Source: Cochliopodium minus
Lineage: Eukaryota > Discosea > Himatismenida > Cochliopodiidae
Assembly: GCA_024220525.1 (NCBI GenBank)
Contig: JAMYWO010000023.1
Coordinates: 3,789-24,958, forward strand
Length of the DNA: 21,170 bases
Reading direction: 5' to 3'
In this document: in pieces, positions 1 to 10,894 of the stretch
Layout: every line of letters starts with the position of its first letter
How positions within the stretch are numbered: the first letter of the stretch is position 1
Made by a program: the position numbers and the translations under genes
Notes under the pieces: generated by a model
Told to the model about the DNA's origin: nothing
What the model saw: only the letters and a program-made list of their open reading frames with translations
Database searches by the model: none

Positions 1-1009
1 TTCTTTGATTTATTAGATTTGACTTCAAGGGTAATATCAGTTGCATAAGGAGAACTTTTGTCACTAAAGGGAGACTGATGACAAAAGAAAATTCCCTTCT
101 CTTTTGATATCAAATTTTGGTTGAGAATTTTTGTTGCTTCTTTTGAAAAATATGATTTGTGTTCTTTAGTCATCTCTATGTTTTCATATTTTCTTGTTAC
201 TCTCATCTCAATTATTTCTTTTGCACATTCTTGAATTTCTTTGCTGAATTCCCCTCTCCTATGAAAACTCACCATCATTTCAAAGAAAAGCGGGTGATCA
301 GTTATTTTGCAGGGAGAAAAATTTGTTTCTAAAATTGTCTGTGTCCATGACGAGGGTGCCTTACTTACTGAAAATAAGTAATTTTCGATGTGCCCTTGAT
401 TTTTTGAGTTATTAAGAACTTGATTCTCTTCTCTCATTTCTTTTAACTCTGATTTTAATTTCTCAATTTCTTGTTGCATTCTCTTATAAAAATAAAATTT
501 GGAATAATCATTTAATAAATAATCATTTAAGTGGAAATTTTAATTTATTTATAACAATTTTAATATTTGTCAAAAAAATGTTCTACCTCCAACAATTGTT
601 GTGTATTTTGATTTTGTAGCTTGTTTTTCAAAATTAATAAATAAATAAATTTTTTTTTAAAATTATTAACCTCAGATTGCCCTTTAACCTTTTAGAAAAA
701 TTAAAAGAAATCTTCAAAATTTTCTTATCTTACAACAAAAAAAATGATCAAATCCTTCATTTTTAAAATTTCATCCATATGTTCTCCCCATAAATCACAC
801 AAATTAAATTCTCTGCTTTTGTTAATAAAAAACATCCTTTCAATTTCTTCTAATTTGAATTTTTCTTTTATCCTTTTTTCCAAAGCTTCATATGTTTTAC
901 AATCAAACACTTGAATGTTTTCATTTTTAATTTGTTGATTCAAAGCATTAATTACTATCACTTTATCTTTAGAATAATTCTCCAAGAAATTTTCAAAATC
1001 ATTTTTCAT
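1..1009 (-). CDS. Unrecognised spliced gene, 3'-truncated by the window: possible beta-grasp domain plus coiled coil
   Basis: The first exon (1009-734) encodes about 92 residues. Their pattern, a strand, a lysine-rich helix (ALEKRIKEKF) and a closing DLIIFFVV strand, resembles a small ubiquitin-like or PB1-like beta-grasp fold; this is inference. It stops at GTAAGA in phase 0. The last visible exon (482-1) opens in phase 0 after TATAAG, starts RMQQEIEKLKSELKEM and stays open to the left edge for about 160 residues. Hydrophobic residues there keep 3-4 heptad spacing, so a coiled coil is likely. Two small phase-0 exons may lie between them (688-671, 18 nt; 619-587, 33 nt encoding LQNQNTQQLLE); the second extends the heptads without a break. 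If there is no splicing, the two parts would be separate genes, the second starting at 479. I do not recognise the family, and the 3' end lies outside the window. Confidence 0.5.
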
Positions 1010-1465
1010 TTTTTTATTTTAATATTGAAAACTATACTCATGTTTAATTAAATTGAATTCATTTATTTAAAATAGTAACCTCTCAGTCCATGTAAATTTT
1101 GCACCAGAATTTGCTGGCTACATCCTATCTTAAAAATAATGTTTTTTCAAATTCATCACAACTTGCAAATTTTCTTCTTTTCTCACATTTAAAAATAAAA
1201 AAATAAAGAATTAGCAATGGTGACAATTTGGAAGTCTTGAAGTTAATATATAAAGGAGAATTATTTGGAATCTGAATTAAATTGGTTAAAAGGTAGATTG
1301 AAAAAAAGAAATTTGCATCACAACTTTCAAAATTTCTTCTTTTCTTCATCATTCAACTTTCTTTAATTTAAAATTTATTTAAAAAAGATTGAGAAAAAAA
1401 AAAATTTATAAAAAAAAAAATAAAAATTAGATAATTTTTTATTTAAATAAATCTTCTTGAAATAA
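1010..1465. other. Spacer between the EPG5 3' end and the left-edge gene
   Basis: This 456-bp spacer separates the stop of EPG5 from the start of the downstream minus-strand gene. It is mostly A/T. A 75-codon open frame on the minus strand (1352-1125) exists, but it is low-complexity apart from one short sequence that occurs twice (see the repeat entry), and no family resemblance is visible. The spacer should hold the EPG5 3' untranslated region and the promoter of the left-edge gene. I could not pick out a specific signal. Confidence 0.5.
1154..1351. repeat. Pair of short direct repeats (about 30 bp)
   Basis: Copies lie at about 1154-1189 and 1316-1351. Both begin CATCACAACTT and continue into a TTTCTTCTTTTCT pyrimidine run. 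Differences are a few substitutions and a small length change at the end. The intervening 126 bp are not repeated. The shared part is too specific to be only low complexity. It may be a local duplication or a paired protein-binding site; nothing in the sequence decides between these. Confidence 0.55.
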
Positions 1466-4400
1466 CTAATTATTCTCCTTGATTCTGAAAATGGTCTTCA
1501 AATAAGGCAACATAGGGATCAAACCGCCAGTAACTTCGTTCTGAAAATTGTTCAAAGTGCAGAGAGGAGACAAAAAGGTCTCAGCGCTGTCGAAAAAAGT
1601 CTTGCATTCCTTGTTCTCTGTGAGTTTTTTATGATAAAAGAGCTGGGTTTTGAGATTATTCAAACTGTAATTCATTTTGTTTAGATCGACGTTCTTGCCC
1701 TTCTCAAAAATGATTCTTTCGAGGTACAAGAGGCAAGCAGAAGAAGCGATTTTGAGACGAGAAGTCATGAAGTTCTTGGAGAGGGTGGTGTAAATGGGGT
1801 TGTTGGGAGAAAAAAGGGCTCTCAACTTTTTGAGGGAATCAAAAGCCTTTCCTTCAATGGTATTCACGTTAGGAAGATAATTGACATCATAAAAAGGGAA
1901 TCTCTTGTCGTTAACGATAGAAAGAGAGTAAAGCCACAAACTCAAACCGTCCAAAATGTAGTTAGAGTTGAGTTGGAAGGAGGCGATATAACCCAAAGAA
2001 GGGATGGCGAACTGATTGAGCCAGTCGGGGTTAGGCAAGTTGTTGTACTCGGTCCTTTGCTTCTCCAAGACGACAACGAGGGTCATGGAAGATTGGGTGG
2101 AGACACAGGCCATGGAATGATGAGCAGGGACGGCGCTGGAAAGTTGGAGGGCTTGCGAGACGGTGGCCAAAGGATTCTCGTCTTCGTCACAATGAGTGAA
2201 ATAAGTTCTCAGCGAGATTTCGAGGATGGGAAACAAAATGACGGGTGATTCGATTAATTTAGGTGACAACGAAAGGTTGATGAGACATATCTCTTTTGGA
2301 GCGGTCGAGAAGTTTTGGCAGATGAGTCCGTGAATTCTCTTTTGCATGTCTTTGTTCTCGTTGACGAGCTTGCTGGGCGACTCGGTGGTCACTGAAAGGA
2401 CGGACGATGTTGGGATTGGTTCTTGCCACAAATTCTCTCCGATACAAGACAACAGATCTGTGAGAATACGCAAAGTGCAATCAGAGTTGGGAAAAGAGAT
2501 TCTCGAACTGATCAAAAAAATAAAAATAAATAAAAATAAAAAAATAAAAATAAATAAAATAAAAAATAAATAAAAATAAATAAAAATAAATAAAAATAAA
2601 TAAAAATAAAAAAATAAAAATAATAATAAAAAAGTTTCAAAAAAAAATGAACTATAAAAATGAAACGAAGAAAAATTAAATTTTTGATTACCTTGGTATT
2701 AAGATTTGGGAGATGATGGAAACATGGGAATCAAAAGACAAATACCAATAATGTCCTTGCTGGTTCACTGTATTGAAAAAGAGGATACTTCTGACCTGCC
2801 TGATGAAAGCAGCGTGCAACTGTGGTTGGTTCATGGAAGAGATAGTTGATCTCAAGATGGAGATGTTCTCCAACACTTGATCAGTGGGATCAATTTGAAC
2901 TTGCCCGCTGATGATCATCTCGATCAAAAAGTTGTTGGATTTCAAAAAGTTCAAAACAAAGTTTTCGTCCAAGTTCTTCCATTGAAACAAGTTTCTGACA
3001 AACTGGATCTTCTGCTCGGAAATCTTTTTTTCTTTGTCAGTGTTGTCGAAGATCAAGTTGTCACACCTCAAGACGTTGGTGTCCAAGTACAAGAGCAAGA
3101 AGTGCAAAGCGTTGTCGTTGGTGATGTATTGATCCAAGTTGGTCCAATCGAGCTTTTCTATGAGCTTCAAGATGAAATCTTTGTGTTTGGTGATGTAGAA
3201 ACGGATCTTGGAGAAACTTCTGGGATCTACTTTGTGGAAATCGGCTTTAGACCAGTCGAAGCTTGTCAAAGCTTCGGATATGATGCCTTGGTCGTGGTGT
3301 CTGTAGGATACGACTTGATTGTAAAAACTCTTTTCGTACCAGTACCAGATGTTGTTGATGAGTGATGGATCCTCGCTTGAATGGGAGATGCTCTTGATCA
3401 ATTGTAAAACAGGAAGGATATCCTTGACTTTTCTTCTTCCCTCTGTGAAAGGAGCCAAGATTCCGTTGATGATAGAAATCATCTCGTCCCACAAATCCAA
3501 TTCTTGGGAGATTTCGTTGTTTGTTTCTGATGGATTCTTTTTCTCTTTGGAACATTGGATCAAGTTGACAAGATAGTTCTCCAAAAGAAAGATCTTTGAT
3601 GCGAAATAAACTAATGAAGGGATCGAAAAGTTCTCATTGAATGGGAGATCAGCTTTGAGCAGACGAGAGATAGATCTCAATGTCTCTATTGGGATTTGTT
3701 TCCAATCGATTTCCAAAAACCATTTAGGATCATAAGATGTGATGATAGATCTTCCATCAATCTTTTGTTTTGATGCAGTAAACAATGAAGAGAAAGTCTT
3801 TTGCAAATTCTTTGGGAAATCAAGTGCAAACAGTTTCTGTAAGACATTTCCTGCAAACTTGTTAGTTTCTTCAAATCTGAGCAAGTAAGGAGCCAGATTG
3901 ATCAATCTCTCGATATCAGAAGGATTGTTTTTCGATAAGATTGTTTGAACAGAGTTTTCCAAGTCAAAACTAGAAAATAATTGAGATTCTTCTTGTCTAG
4001 TGAGTTTAAGAGGAGAAGAGGTAACCTTTTTCAACATTTCAAGGTACTGTTCGGTGTTGTTGGAAAGAAATTGAGTAGGAGTGAACAAATGTAACAAAAT
4101 TTGTCTATTTTCAAAGAATCTGTTGAGAAGAATGTTGTCTTCTTCGTTTTCCAAAAGCAAATCGGATTGTTTCTGTGTAATTAAGGTATGTTCGGTAATG
4201 TTGGAGTTAGAAGAAGCGTTCAAAAAGTTGTGCAAAAATTGGATTTGATTCTCAGGCTTCAAAATGTTTTTACCCAAGTTGTAGGTAAGACGGATGATCT
4301 TGGAGGTAGGAGGGGAATAAGGAGGCAAGTAATTTAAAACAATGATTTGAAGTAAAGAAAAGAACAAAGAGAGAGGAACCTTTTCCGAATCGCTTTGTTG

Positions 4401-7400
4401 TGCTTTCAAAGAAAGTTGCTCAAGTAAAACAGTATAATTGGCAAGAGCACGAGATTGTTCAAATAAAGAGCCATAATAAGTCGACATTAATTCTCTGTTT
4501 CTGGCGATCTCATCTTTCAAGGTTGGAGAAATGGGTGCACTCAAATAACTCACGACATTTAATGAAGCAGGTCCTTGGCAAAAATTTTTTCCTCTTTCAC
4601 AGAATAATTTGACAGTTTGATTACGAGGATGATTAAAAAACAAGTTTCTTGAAAGTTCTAGAAAATGGATATCTGATTTGTAAACTTTGTCCCCAAGTTC
4701 ATAGTACAAAGACAAAATAGAGGTAAGTTCTTCACTTGAAGCAAACACTTGCTTATCATTTTCCAAGTTTGAAGAAATAGAATTGTACAATTTGTTGAGG
4801 TTGGATTTTCTCAACTCTTCCTCCTTTATTTTTTTCTTGTAAGTTTCCTGAGGGAGTTCTTCTCTTTGTCCCAAAAGCATTGCCAAATTCTTCTTAGTTA
4901 TAACCAAAAACCTTTCTATGCTGTCCTTTTCGAAAATGTCCAAACCTTTTTGATTGGGAATCATTGAGAGGTTCGGAGAGAAGTTGTGAAAGTGAGAAAC
5001 GTGAGATTGTTCATTTTGGGCAAGAATTAAAAAGGGAGGGTTCAAAATGGTAAAAGCTTGCAAAATGTGGGAATTCTTGAAAAAAGATCCGTTCTCGACA
5101 ATTTTGTCTTCAGAGAATGAAGAGAAAGAAACGAATAGATTTGCAATGGCTGTAACATTCACAAAAGCTTGACTGACTTGAATAAACAAAAGTTTTAGTT
5201 CTTCTTTCAGGGTTGGAGGAACCAAATGTCTTCTGTCCTCAACTGATTTCTTTGCGAAATAAAGCTCCCAAAACTTTTCCCAAAAGATGAGAGAAAGAGA
5301 TGCATTTTGGGAAATGCTTTGTCTTCCAATTAGTTGGAGAAGTCCGAGAGAAGACTTTTCAAATTCTCCAAAGGTATGAGGATAAAGTGGTTCGTAAGCT
5401 TGCGCGTAAGCATATGAAATCCATGGAAACTTTGAAGAAAATTTGATGATCTCCTCTCTTTCAAAGTGCTGAGAGCTGATTGTGTCAAATAATGCACTCC
5501 AATTTGATCTTTCGTGAAAAGTGATGTTGATCAAGGTTTCAAAGAGCAAACAAAAGAAATGATTGGTGTTTGGTGAAAATATTTTTTGAGAGAGCACAGA
5601 AGCCCAAACTTGGATCCAAAGTCTTCTGTTTTTGGAATTGGACAATTCATCTCTAGAGTTTTTGCAGGCCAAAGAATCTTTCATCAACTTGTCAACAAGG
5701 AAATATCTATTTTTAGAATCAGTTGAATTATCGTTCTTTCCCAAAAAGTTGGAAAGAACATCAGCAAGAAAGTTTGATTTCATCAAAGGTTTGAATCTCA
5801 TCAAAGAAAACAAAGCTTGTAAAATGCAGACTCCAAATTGTGGTTTGTTGGAGAATTTGAGGAGAACACGTTGGATTCTTGGGAAGATAGAGTATTGAAT
5901 CTCCAACCACTGGGGAGAATAAATCTCGTCTCCTTCTCCCAAATCCATCTGAACATTTAGAGAAGTAAGATAGAGAGCCAACATCACTTTGGCGACTTCT
6001 ATCTCATCTCTGCACAACATTTCCTCTTCTTGCAAGTTTAGGATTGTGTCCAACCAAGGTTTTGCGTTCTTGAGCTCCAACAAAATTTCTTTTTTGGTCT
6101 TTGGATTGTTGAAACTAGTGTAAAAGAGGCCAATTTGCTCAGAAAGCAAAAATAGAAAGATTTGATCACTTGGCAAGCCAATAGTCTTAGAAGATAACAG
6201 GATCATCATACCTTTTAGCTTGTCCAAAACAGACTCATTCTTCCAGTTGATAGATTGCCAGATATTAAAACCAAGAATATAACCATTGAATCTTCTGAGA
6301 AGCTCTAATTGAGTTTGTTGGACATTGGTGGGTCTCAAAAGACAGATATCTCTCCAAAAATTGACTTCAGAAAGTAGGTGTGATTGTTCTTCCGGTACAA
6401 AAATGTTTCTGTAGCACATCAAAAATGAAATCCATTGTATGCTTTTTGTGTCACACTTCCAGTTCTCAAAGATAGAAGGATTGAGCACCCAGACAAGAGA
6501 TTGTGTATCTATGATGGTGAAATGTGTTGCAATTAACTCGATAAGCTGTGAAAGATATTTAACTCCCTCTGAGCTTTTGCAAATATCAATGATTTCTTTT
6601 TGTGCTTCTTGTTTTAAAGAAGGGATCCATTTAGACAAAGGCAATCCCAAATTGATAGGCTCGTAAGAAAAGTAGAAAAGTTCTTCAAACCATAGCTTTT
6701 GCAAAGTAGGATTGATTTTGCTGATTTTGTTGAATGCTTTAAAATGAGGGTAGTGTACTCTTTCTAAGTTAAGTTCTATTTGGTAAGCCTCAGTGATAAA
6801 ATTCTGGTTTTTGAGCAACTCATTGACAAATTGGATACGATGTTCGACCTTTTTGCTTTCTTCGAGTGTGAGATAGTTTTGGAAGTTTTCAACAGTCTCA
6901 AGTTTATACAATTCGATGAAAACCAAAAGAGAGTCTTCAGTAGAAAGGATATACCAAGGAAATAGAGGATATAGTACGCTCAAGAGTGAAGAGCAGTTGC
7001 TAGGGCTTCTTGTGAGCATGGCACAGCACTTTGTTCCTTCGCTTGGGAACAGTGAAACGGTTTGCTAAATTTTAAAATTAAAATAAACAATAAAAAATAA
7101 AATTGAGATTTACCAAAACCAATTTCCCGATTAATAAAATCAACTTACTATAGCCTGTAGAGTAGAATCTTTTGAAAGCTTGTTGCAGAGGTAGCAAAAT
7201 AAACTTTTGTGTCTCATCTGTGCTCATTTTTTGGACTTCGCTCCAAGGAATTTGTTGTAAAGCCTCAACATAAACATATTCAGGGTAGAACCTCTCCCCA
7301 CCAGATGTCAACAACTTGGAAATCCAGTTGTTTCTGATTAACTGTTGAAGGTTAGGTTGTAACAATGACTTTGCCCAAGAAATACATCCTGTATGCATCA

Positions 7401-8610
7401 CCTTTTTGAGTAAATAAGTGTGGATAAGATCTATTTTGTTTTCCATAGTGCTTTCTTCAGTATTTTCTGAGAATTGTTTACGAACGAACTCTACATCAAT
7501 GTGAAACTCTAGACTCAACAACTTTCCTGATTCATTGTTGGTATGTTGTTTTTCTTCAACGGAAAGTTGTGAAAGTAATAAAGATCCCAAAGAAAGAACC
7601 AAGTTTTTCAATTCCTTTTCTGTGTTTTTGCTGAGATGGATCTTTTGATTGTTCTTGATGCTGTTATGGGCAATGATATCAAATAATATATCCAAAATCT
7701 CTATCAAAAGAGGAAAATCAGTCTTTATTTCATCTATATTCGAAAAGATATATCTATCCAACAAGATCTCTGCATTAGTCTGTTCATATAAACTTAGAAA
7801 AATGTTTCTTATATTATGCTGATTGATGGCTTTGAATTCAGACATCAATTTATTATAGATGTTTTCATCCACAAACACCAAATCATTCTTTTGTACATAC
7901 GTGGCAATTTCATTACATGCACAATTAGCAGAGTAATTTTTTTTCGCATCTTGTTTTATCCAAAGACTATTATAAAGATTTTGGATGTTCTTTTCTGTCA
8001 ATGTTTTGATATTCAAAGCTTTTTCGTGCTTGGTGGAGGAATGGCAAAGGATTTTGGTCAATTTCTTGAAATATTGGATATCTATCTTTTTATTTTTGTT
8101 GATGGAAGGTTGTTGAAACAAATTTTCCAAGTCATTCTCCGATTTCGTTTGTGAGATATCCTGAAAAAGAAAATAATTGTTGCTATTATCATTATTATCA
8201 TCTAATTCATTAATTGGTCTCATAAAATCTATATTAGGTGTTTCCAATTTTGGTGGCTCCAATATATTGAAAAGATTATTATTATTTGAAGGTAGATGTT
8301 CTTGATTATTTTCAGATATATTTTCTTGTTCTTTGATTTCATTGGTATTATTAATGAAATCAAAATTGCCAATCAATGACGTGCCAATTAAATTTTGATT
8401 TACAAATGGGTTGATTTGTGTCATCAAATGTGATTCATTTTGGTCTTCATGCTCTCCCAAAACATTATTATTATCAATTTGATTTGTGGTCTCAATATTT
8501 TGGACAGAAAAGTTGTTTATTGATTGCAAATCCCCAAGCAATGAAATTGTTGGCGTAATATTTTGATTATTTCCATCATGTTCAATTGAATTAGGGTTAT
8601 TTTCGTCCAT
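1466..8610 (-). CDS. EPG5: EPG5-like autophagy tethering protein
   Basis: EPG5 is a Rab7 effector that tethers autophagosomes to late endosomes and lysosomes and promotes SNARE-driven fusion. The gene reads as three exons, 8610-7114, 7064-2692 and 2507-1466, joined by a 49-nt phase-0 intron (donor GTAAAT) and a 184-nt phase-2 intron. The product is 2303 residues; human EPG5 has about 2579. Recalled human landmarks appear in order: SVLYPLFPWYIL near 530; LIGRQ followed by SLIFWEKFWELYF near 1070; a Cys-rich GKNFCQG followed by a helix and the SLFFSLLQIIVL segment near 1325-1420; FDWSKADFHKVDP then KLDWTNL near 1775; and SPNNPIYTTLSKNF near the C-terminus. The first 200 residues are Asn/Gln-rich and disordered. 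An in-frame ATG at 8670 could extend the start; 8610 was preferred because the added stretch is AT-rich and leader-like. The 4.4-kb middle exon contrasts with its intron-rich neighbours. The 3' exon is visibly richer in G+C than the 5' exon. Confidence 0.85.
2508..2691 (-). repeat. Simple-repeat tract inside EPG5 intron 2
   Basis: Most of this intron (about 2514-2640) is a run of TAAAAATAAA-type units on the plus strand, so it is T-rich on the sense strand. The splice sites, GTAATC and TTGATCAG, sit at its edges and keep phase 2. Such tracts are prone to slippage, so the length may differ between strains or assemblies. Confidence 0.8.
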
Positions 8611-8886
8611 AGAAGTTGATAATTGAAAGAATTTTTTTTTATTTAAAATATGCATAAATTTCAATATCAAAATAAAATCACAGTTTTTATATTCAAATAA
8701 TGGTTTTGTTTTTTTCTGTTAAAATTATTTACAATATTGGTTTCTTTGTAATTGAACATTTCTTTCACCTTTTCCAAATTTAATGTTGATAAATATTGTT
8801 TCCCAAATTAAAAAAAAAAATTGGAGGTAAAATAAGCAAAAAGATTAATACCATGGATGTTATAATATACTTTATAATTAAAATAG
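8611..8886. promoter_or_regulatory. Divergent spacer between EPG5 and the transporter
   Basis: These 276 bp separate two start codons pointing away from each other, so the region should hold both promoters. It is very A/T-rich with poly-A and poly-T tracts. I see no motif that can be assigned with confidence. Position is the only evidence. Confidence 0.4.
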
Positions 8887-10555
8887 ATGGAAATAATAAA
8901 TAATCATGGATATTCTGATGAATTATCCAAAATTGAAACAAAAAGGACATCATTTGTTTATATATTGACAATAATAGCTGGAATTGGAGGATTATTATTT
9001 GGGTATTTTAAATACAAAAATTAGTTTGAATATATCATCTTTTTCTTAAAGATATGATACAGGAGTGATATCAGGTGCATTATTGTTCATAAAGAATGAT
9101 TTCGATCTAAATAGTTTCCAACAGGAAATAGTGGTAAGTTCGGCGATCGGAGGGGCGGGTATAATTAATATTAATCTTATATTAAAACTTTCAAATTCAA
9201 ACATTTATTTCCTTTATAAAAATTAAAGTGATTGGATCATTGTTCGGAGGAATCATGAGCGATAAAATAGGAAGGAAATTCACCATTATATGCGCATCGA
9301 TAATCTTCGCATTAGGAGCAATAGTTATGGCAATAGCGCCAGATAAATATTTCTTAATATCAGGTCGCATAGTAGTGGGAATAGGAATAGGATTATCGAG
9401 TATGAGTGTCCCAGTATATATAGCAGAAAGTGCACCAGCAGATAAAAGAGGAGCATTGGTTACGGCCAATGTACTGTGTATCACCACCGGACAGTTTCTT
9501 TCTTATTGTGTAAATGCGGGTTTGGTGCACGTGAAAGATCAATGGAGATGGATGTTAGGTCTTGCTGCTGCGCCTGCTGTCATTCAGTTCGTCGGCATGT
9601 TTTTTCTCCCCGAAAGCCCTAGGTTTTTGGTAATGAAGGGAAAAACGGATGAAGCAATTTTTCATTTGACCAGGATGAGAGGTACAAAATTTTTAATTTT
9701 TTTTTAAAGTGAATTAATTAACATGTTTTAATAATTTCAATAATTTAAATGAATTTTATAATGAGAATAAAACAAATAGGGATGTCCAAAAATATTACAA
9801 CAGTTCAAATTTTGTTACTAAAAATACTATATCCGCTAACAAAGTTGTAATATTTGGACATGTCTATAAAACAAAAAATAATATAATGAATTCTTTAATG
9901 AGAAATATTTTTTTTGATAAATAGGAAGTGGGGAGGTTGCTTTGAAAGAAGTTCAAGTCATCCAAGAAAGTTTAGAAATAGACTCAGGTGGCTCTCCCAT
10001 CAAAGAAATTTTCACCAACAAAGTTCACAGAAGAGCGTTATTTATTGGAATGGCTCTTCAAATGTTCCAGCAATTCTGTGCAATCAACACTGTAATGTAT
10101 TATTCTCCCTCAATTCTTAAAAAGGCTGGGTTCAACAAAGATAGTGAAGTTGTATATTTAAGGTAAAAACTAAAATTATTATTTGTCAATCATGATTTTT
10201 TTTAATATTTTTATTCAATTTAATTATTGCTTTATCAATTAAATTTTTTTTTAAAAAAAAATAATCATCTTTATTACTTTTTTTAGTATTCTTCCTGCTG
10301 GAGTAAATTCACTTATGACTGTTGCTGGGATGTTTTTGATAGACAGAATGGGAAGAAGAAAGCTCATTTTGGGTAGTTTGTTCGGTGTTTTTTTTTCGCT
10401 CATCCTCCTTGCATTGGCTTTCCATTTCAATTCTAGATATGGTGCTTTGGTGGGTTTATTATGCTATCTATTTTTCTTTGCGCCTGGAATGGGTTTGAAA
10501 TATTTGTTATTTTTTTAAAAAAAACTAAATATTTATTTATTTAGGACCTGTTCCC
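8887..10555 (+). CDS. Sugar/myo-inositol transporter of the MFS, 3' end missing at the assembly gap
   Basis: This is a member of the MFS sugar porter family and probably carries a hexose or inositol across a membrane, likely coupled to protons. Visible exons are 8887-9002, 9052-9158, 9229-9681, 9925-10162, 10287-10492 and an 11-nt exon 10545-10555. All phases agree and give 377 residues. Family signatures are [18 protein letters not shown] in helix 1, [15 protein letters not shown] after helix 2, PVYIAESAP in the helix 4-5 loop, PESPRFL after helix 6, [14 protein letters not shown] in helix 7, DRMGRRKL after helix 8 and APGMGPVP in helix 10. The helix 1 and helix 7 wording is closest to plant INT and animal HMIT inositol carriers. 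The next codon should be the Trp of PVPW, but the reading enters an intron (GTAATT) and then the gap at 10727, so helices 11-12 and the tail (about 100 residues or more) are absent. The substrate is not certain. Confidence 0.85.
9779..9864. mobile_element. Tiny MITE-like element in a transporter intron
   Basis: An 86-bp segment in the 243-nt third intron begins GGGATGTCCAAAAATATTAC and ends with the near reverse complement TTGTAATATTTGGACATGTC. The terminal inverted repeats are about 21-23 bp long and differ by two A residues and the outermost bases. A shorter inner inverted match, TTTGTTA with TAACAAA, extends the pairing. TA lies immediately outside both ends, as expected of a Tc1/mariner target duplication. 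There is no coding capacity, so it is a non-autonomous miniature element. A simple hairpin of other origin is the alternative. Confidence 0.6.
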
Positions 10556-10894
10556 GTAATTTTTAAATATTGTCCAATATTTATTTTTTCTTTTATTTTA
10601 TTTTATTTTTATTTTTATTTTGATTTTTATTGCAAAAATTTTATTTTTGTATTTTTTTTATTTTTTATTTTTTATTTTTTATTTTTTATTTTTTATTTTT
10701 TATTTTTTATTTTTTATTTTTTATTTNATAAAAAATAAAAAATAAAAAATAAAAAATAAAAAATAAAAAATAAAAAATAAAAAATAAAAAATAAAAAAAA
10801 AATTAATAAAAAATAAAAAATAAAAAATAAATAAAAAAAAAAAATTTTTTTAAATAAAGGATTCATGGGAGAAAAAACAAAAAAATAAAAAAAC
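10556..10894. other. Gap region: inverted heptamer simple repeat around one N
   Basis: From about 10655 to 10726 the plus strand repeats ATTTTTT with a 7-bp period. A single N stands at 10727. From 10728 to about 10830 the exact complement, ATAAAAA, repeats. The two arms mirror each other around the N. Both flanking genes are cut in mid-frame here, with the transporter 3' end expected on the left and the cullin 3' end on the right. An undersized scaffold gap or a false join through a simple repeat explains this better than real biology. No gene is visible inside. Confidence 0.8.

Noticed and set aside
1125-1352. 75-codon open frame on the minus strand
   Set aside because: It is low-complexity, has no visible domain, and its only structure comes from a short direct repeat. 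Spacer DNA is the simpler reading.
1973-2248. Plus-strand open frame inside EPG5 exon 3
   Set aside because: It is antisense to a well-supported coding exon. Glycine- and arginine-rich shadow frames arise there from codon bias.
2877-3365. 162-codon plus-strand open frame
   Set aside because: It is antisense to the conserved EPG5 region containing FDWSKADFHKVDP and shows no independent family features.
7078-7113. Continuation of EPG5 exon 1 to the stop at 7078 as a separate gene end
   Set aside because: The last residues are encoded by A/T-rich intron sequence. Splicing at GTAAAT joins in phase to a segment that aligns with EPG5 on both sides.
9197-9487. 96-codon minus-strand open frame
   Set aside because: It is antisense to transporter exon 3, which carries several family signatures.
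10655-10830. Giant natural hairpin or origin at the inverted heptamer repeat
   Set aside because: The symmetry is centred on an N and coincides with loss of both gene ends, which fits an assembly join better than biology.
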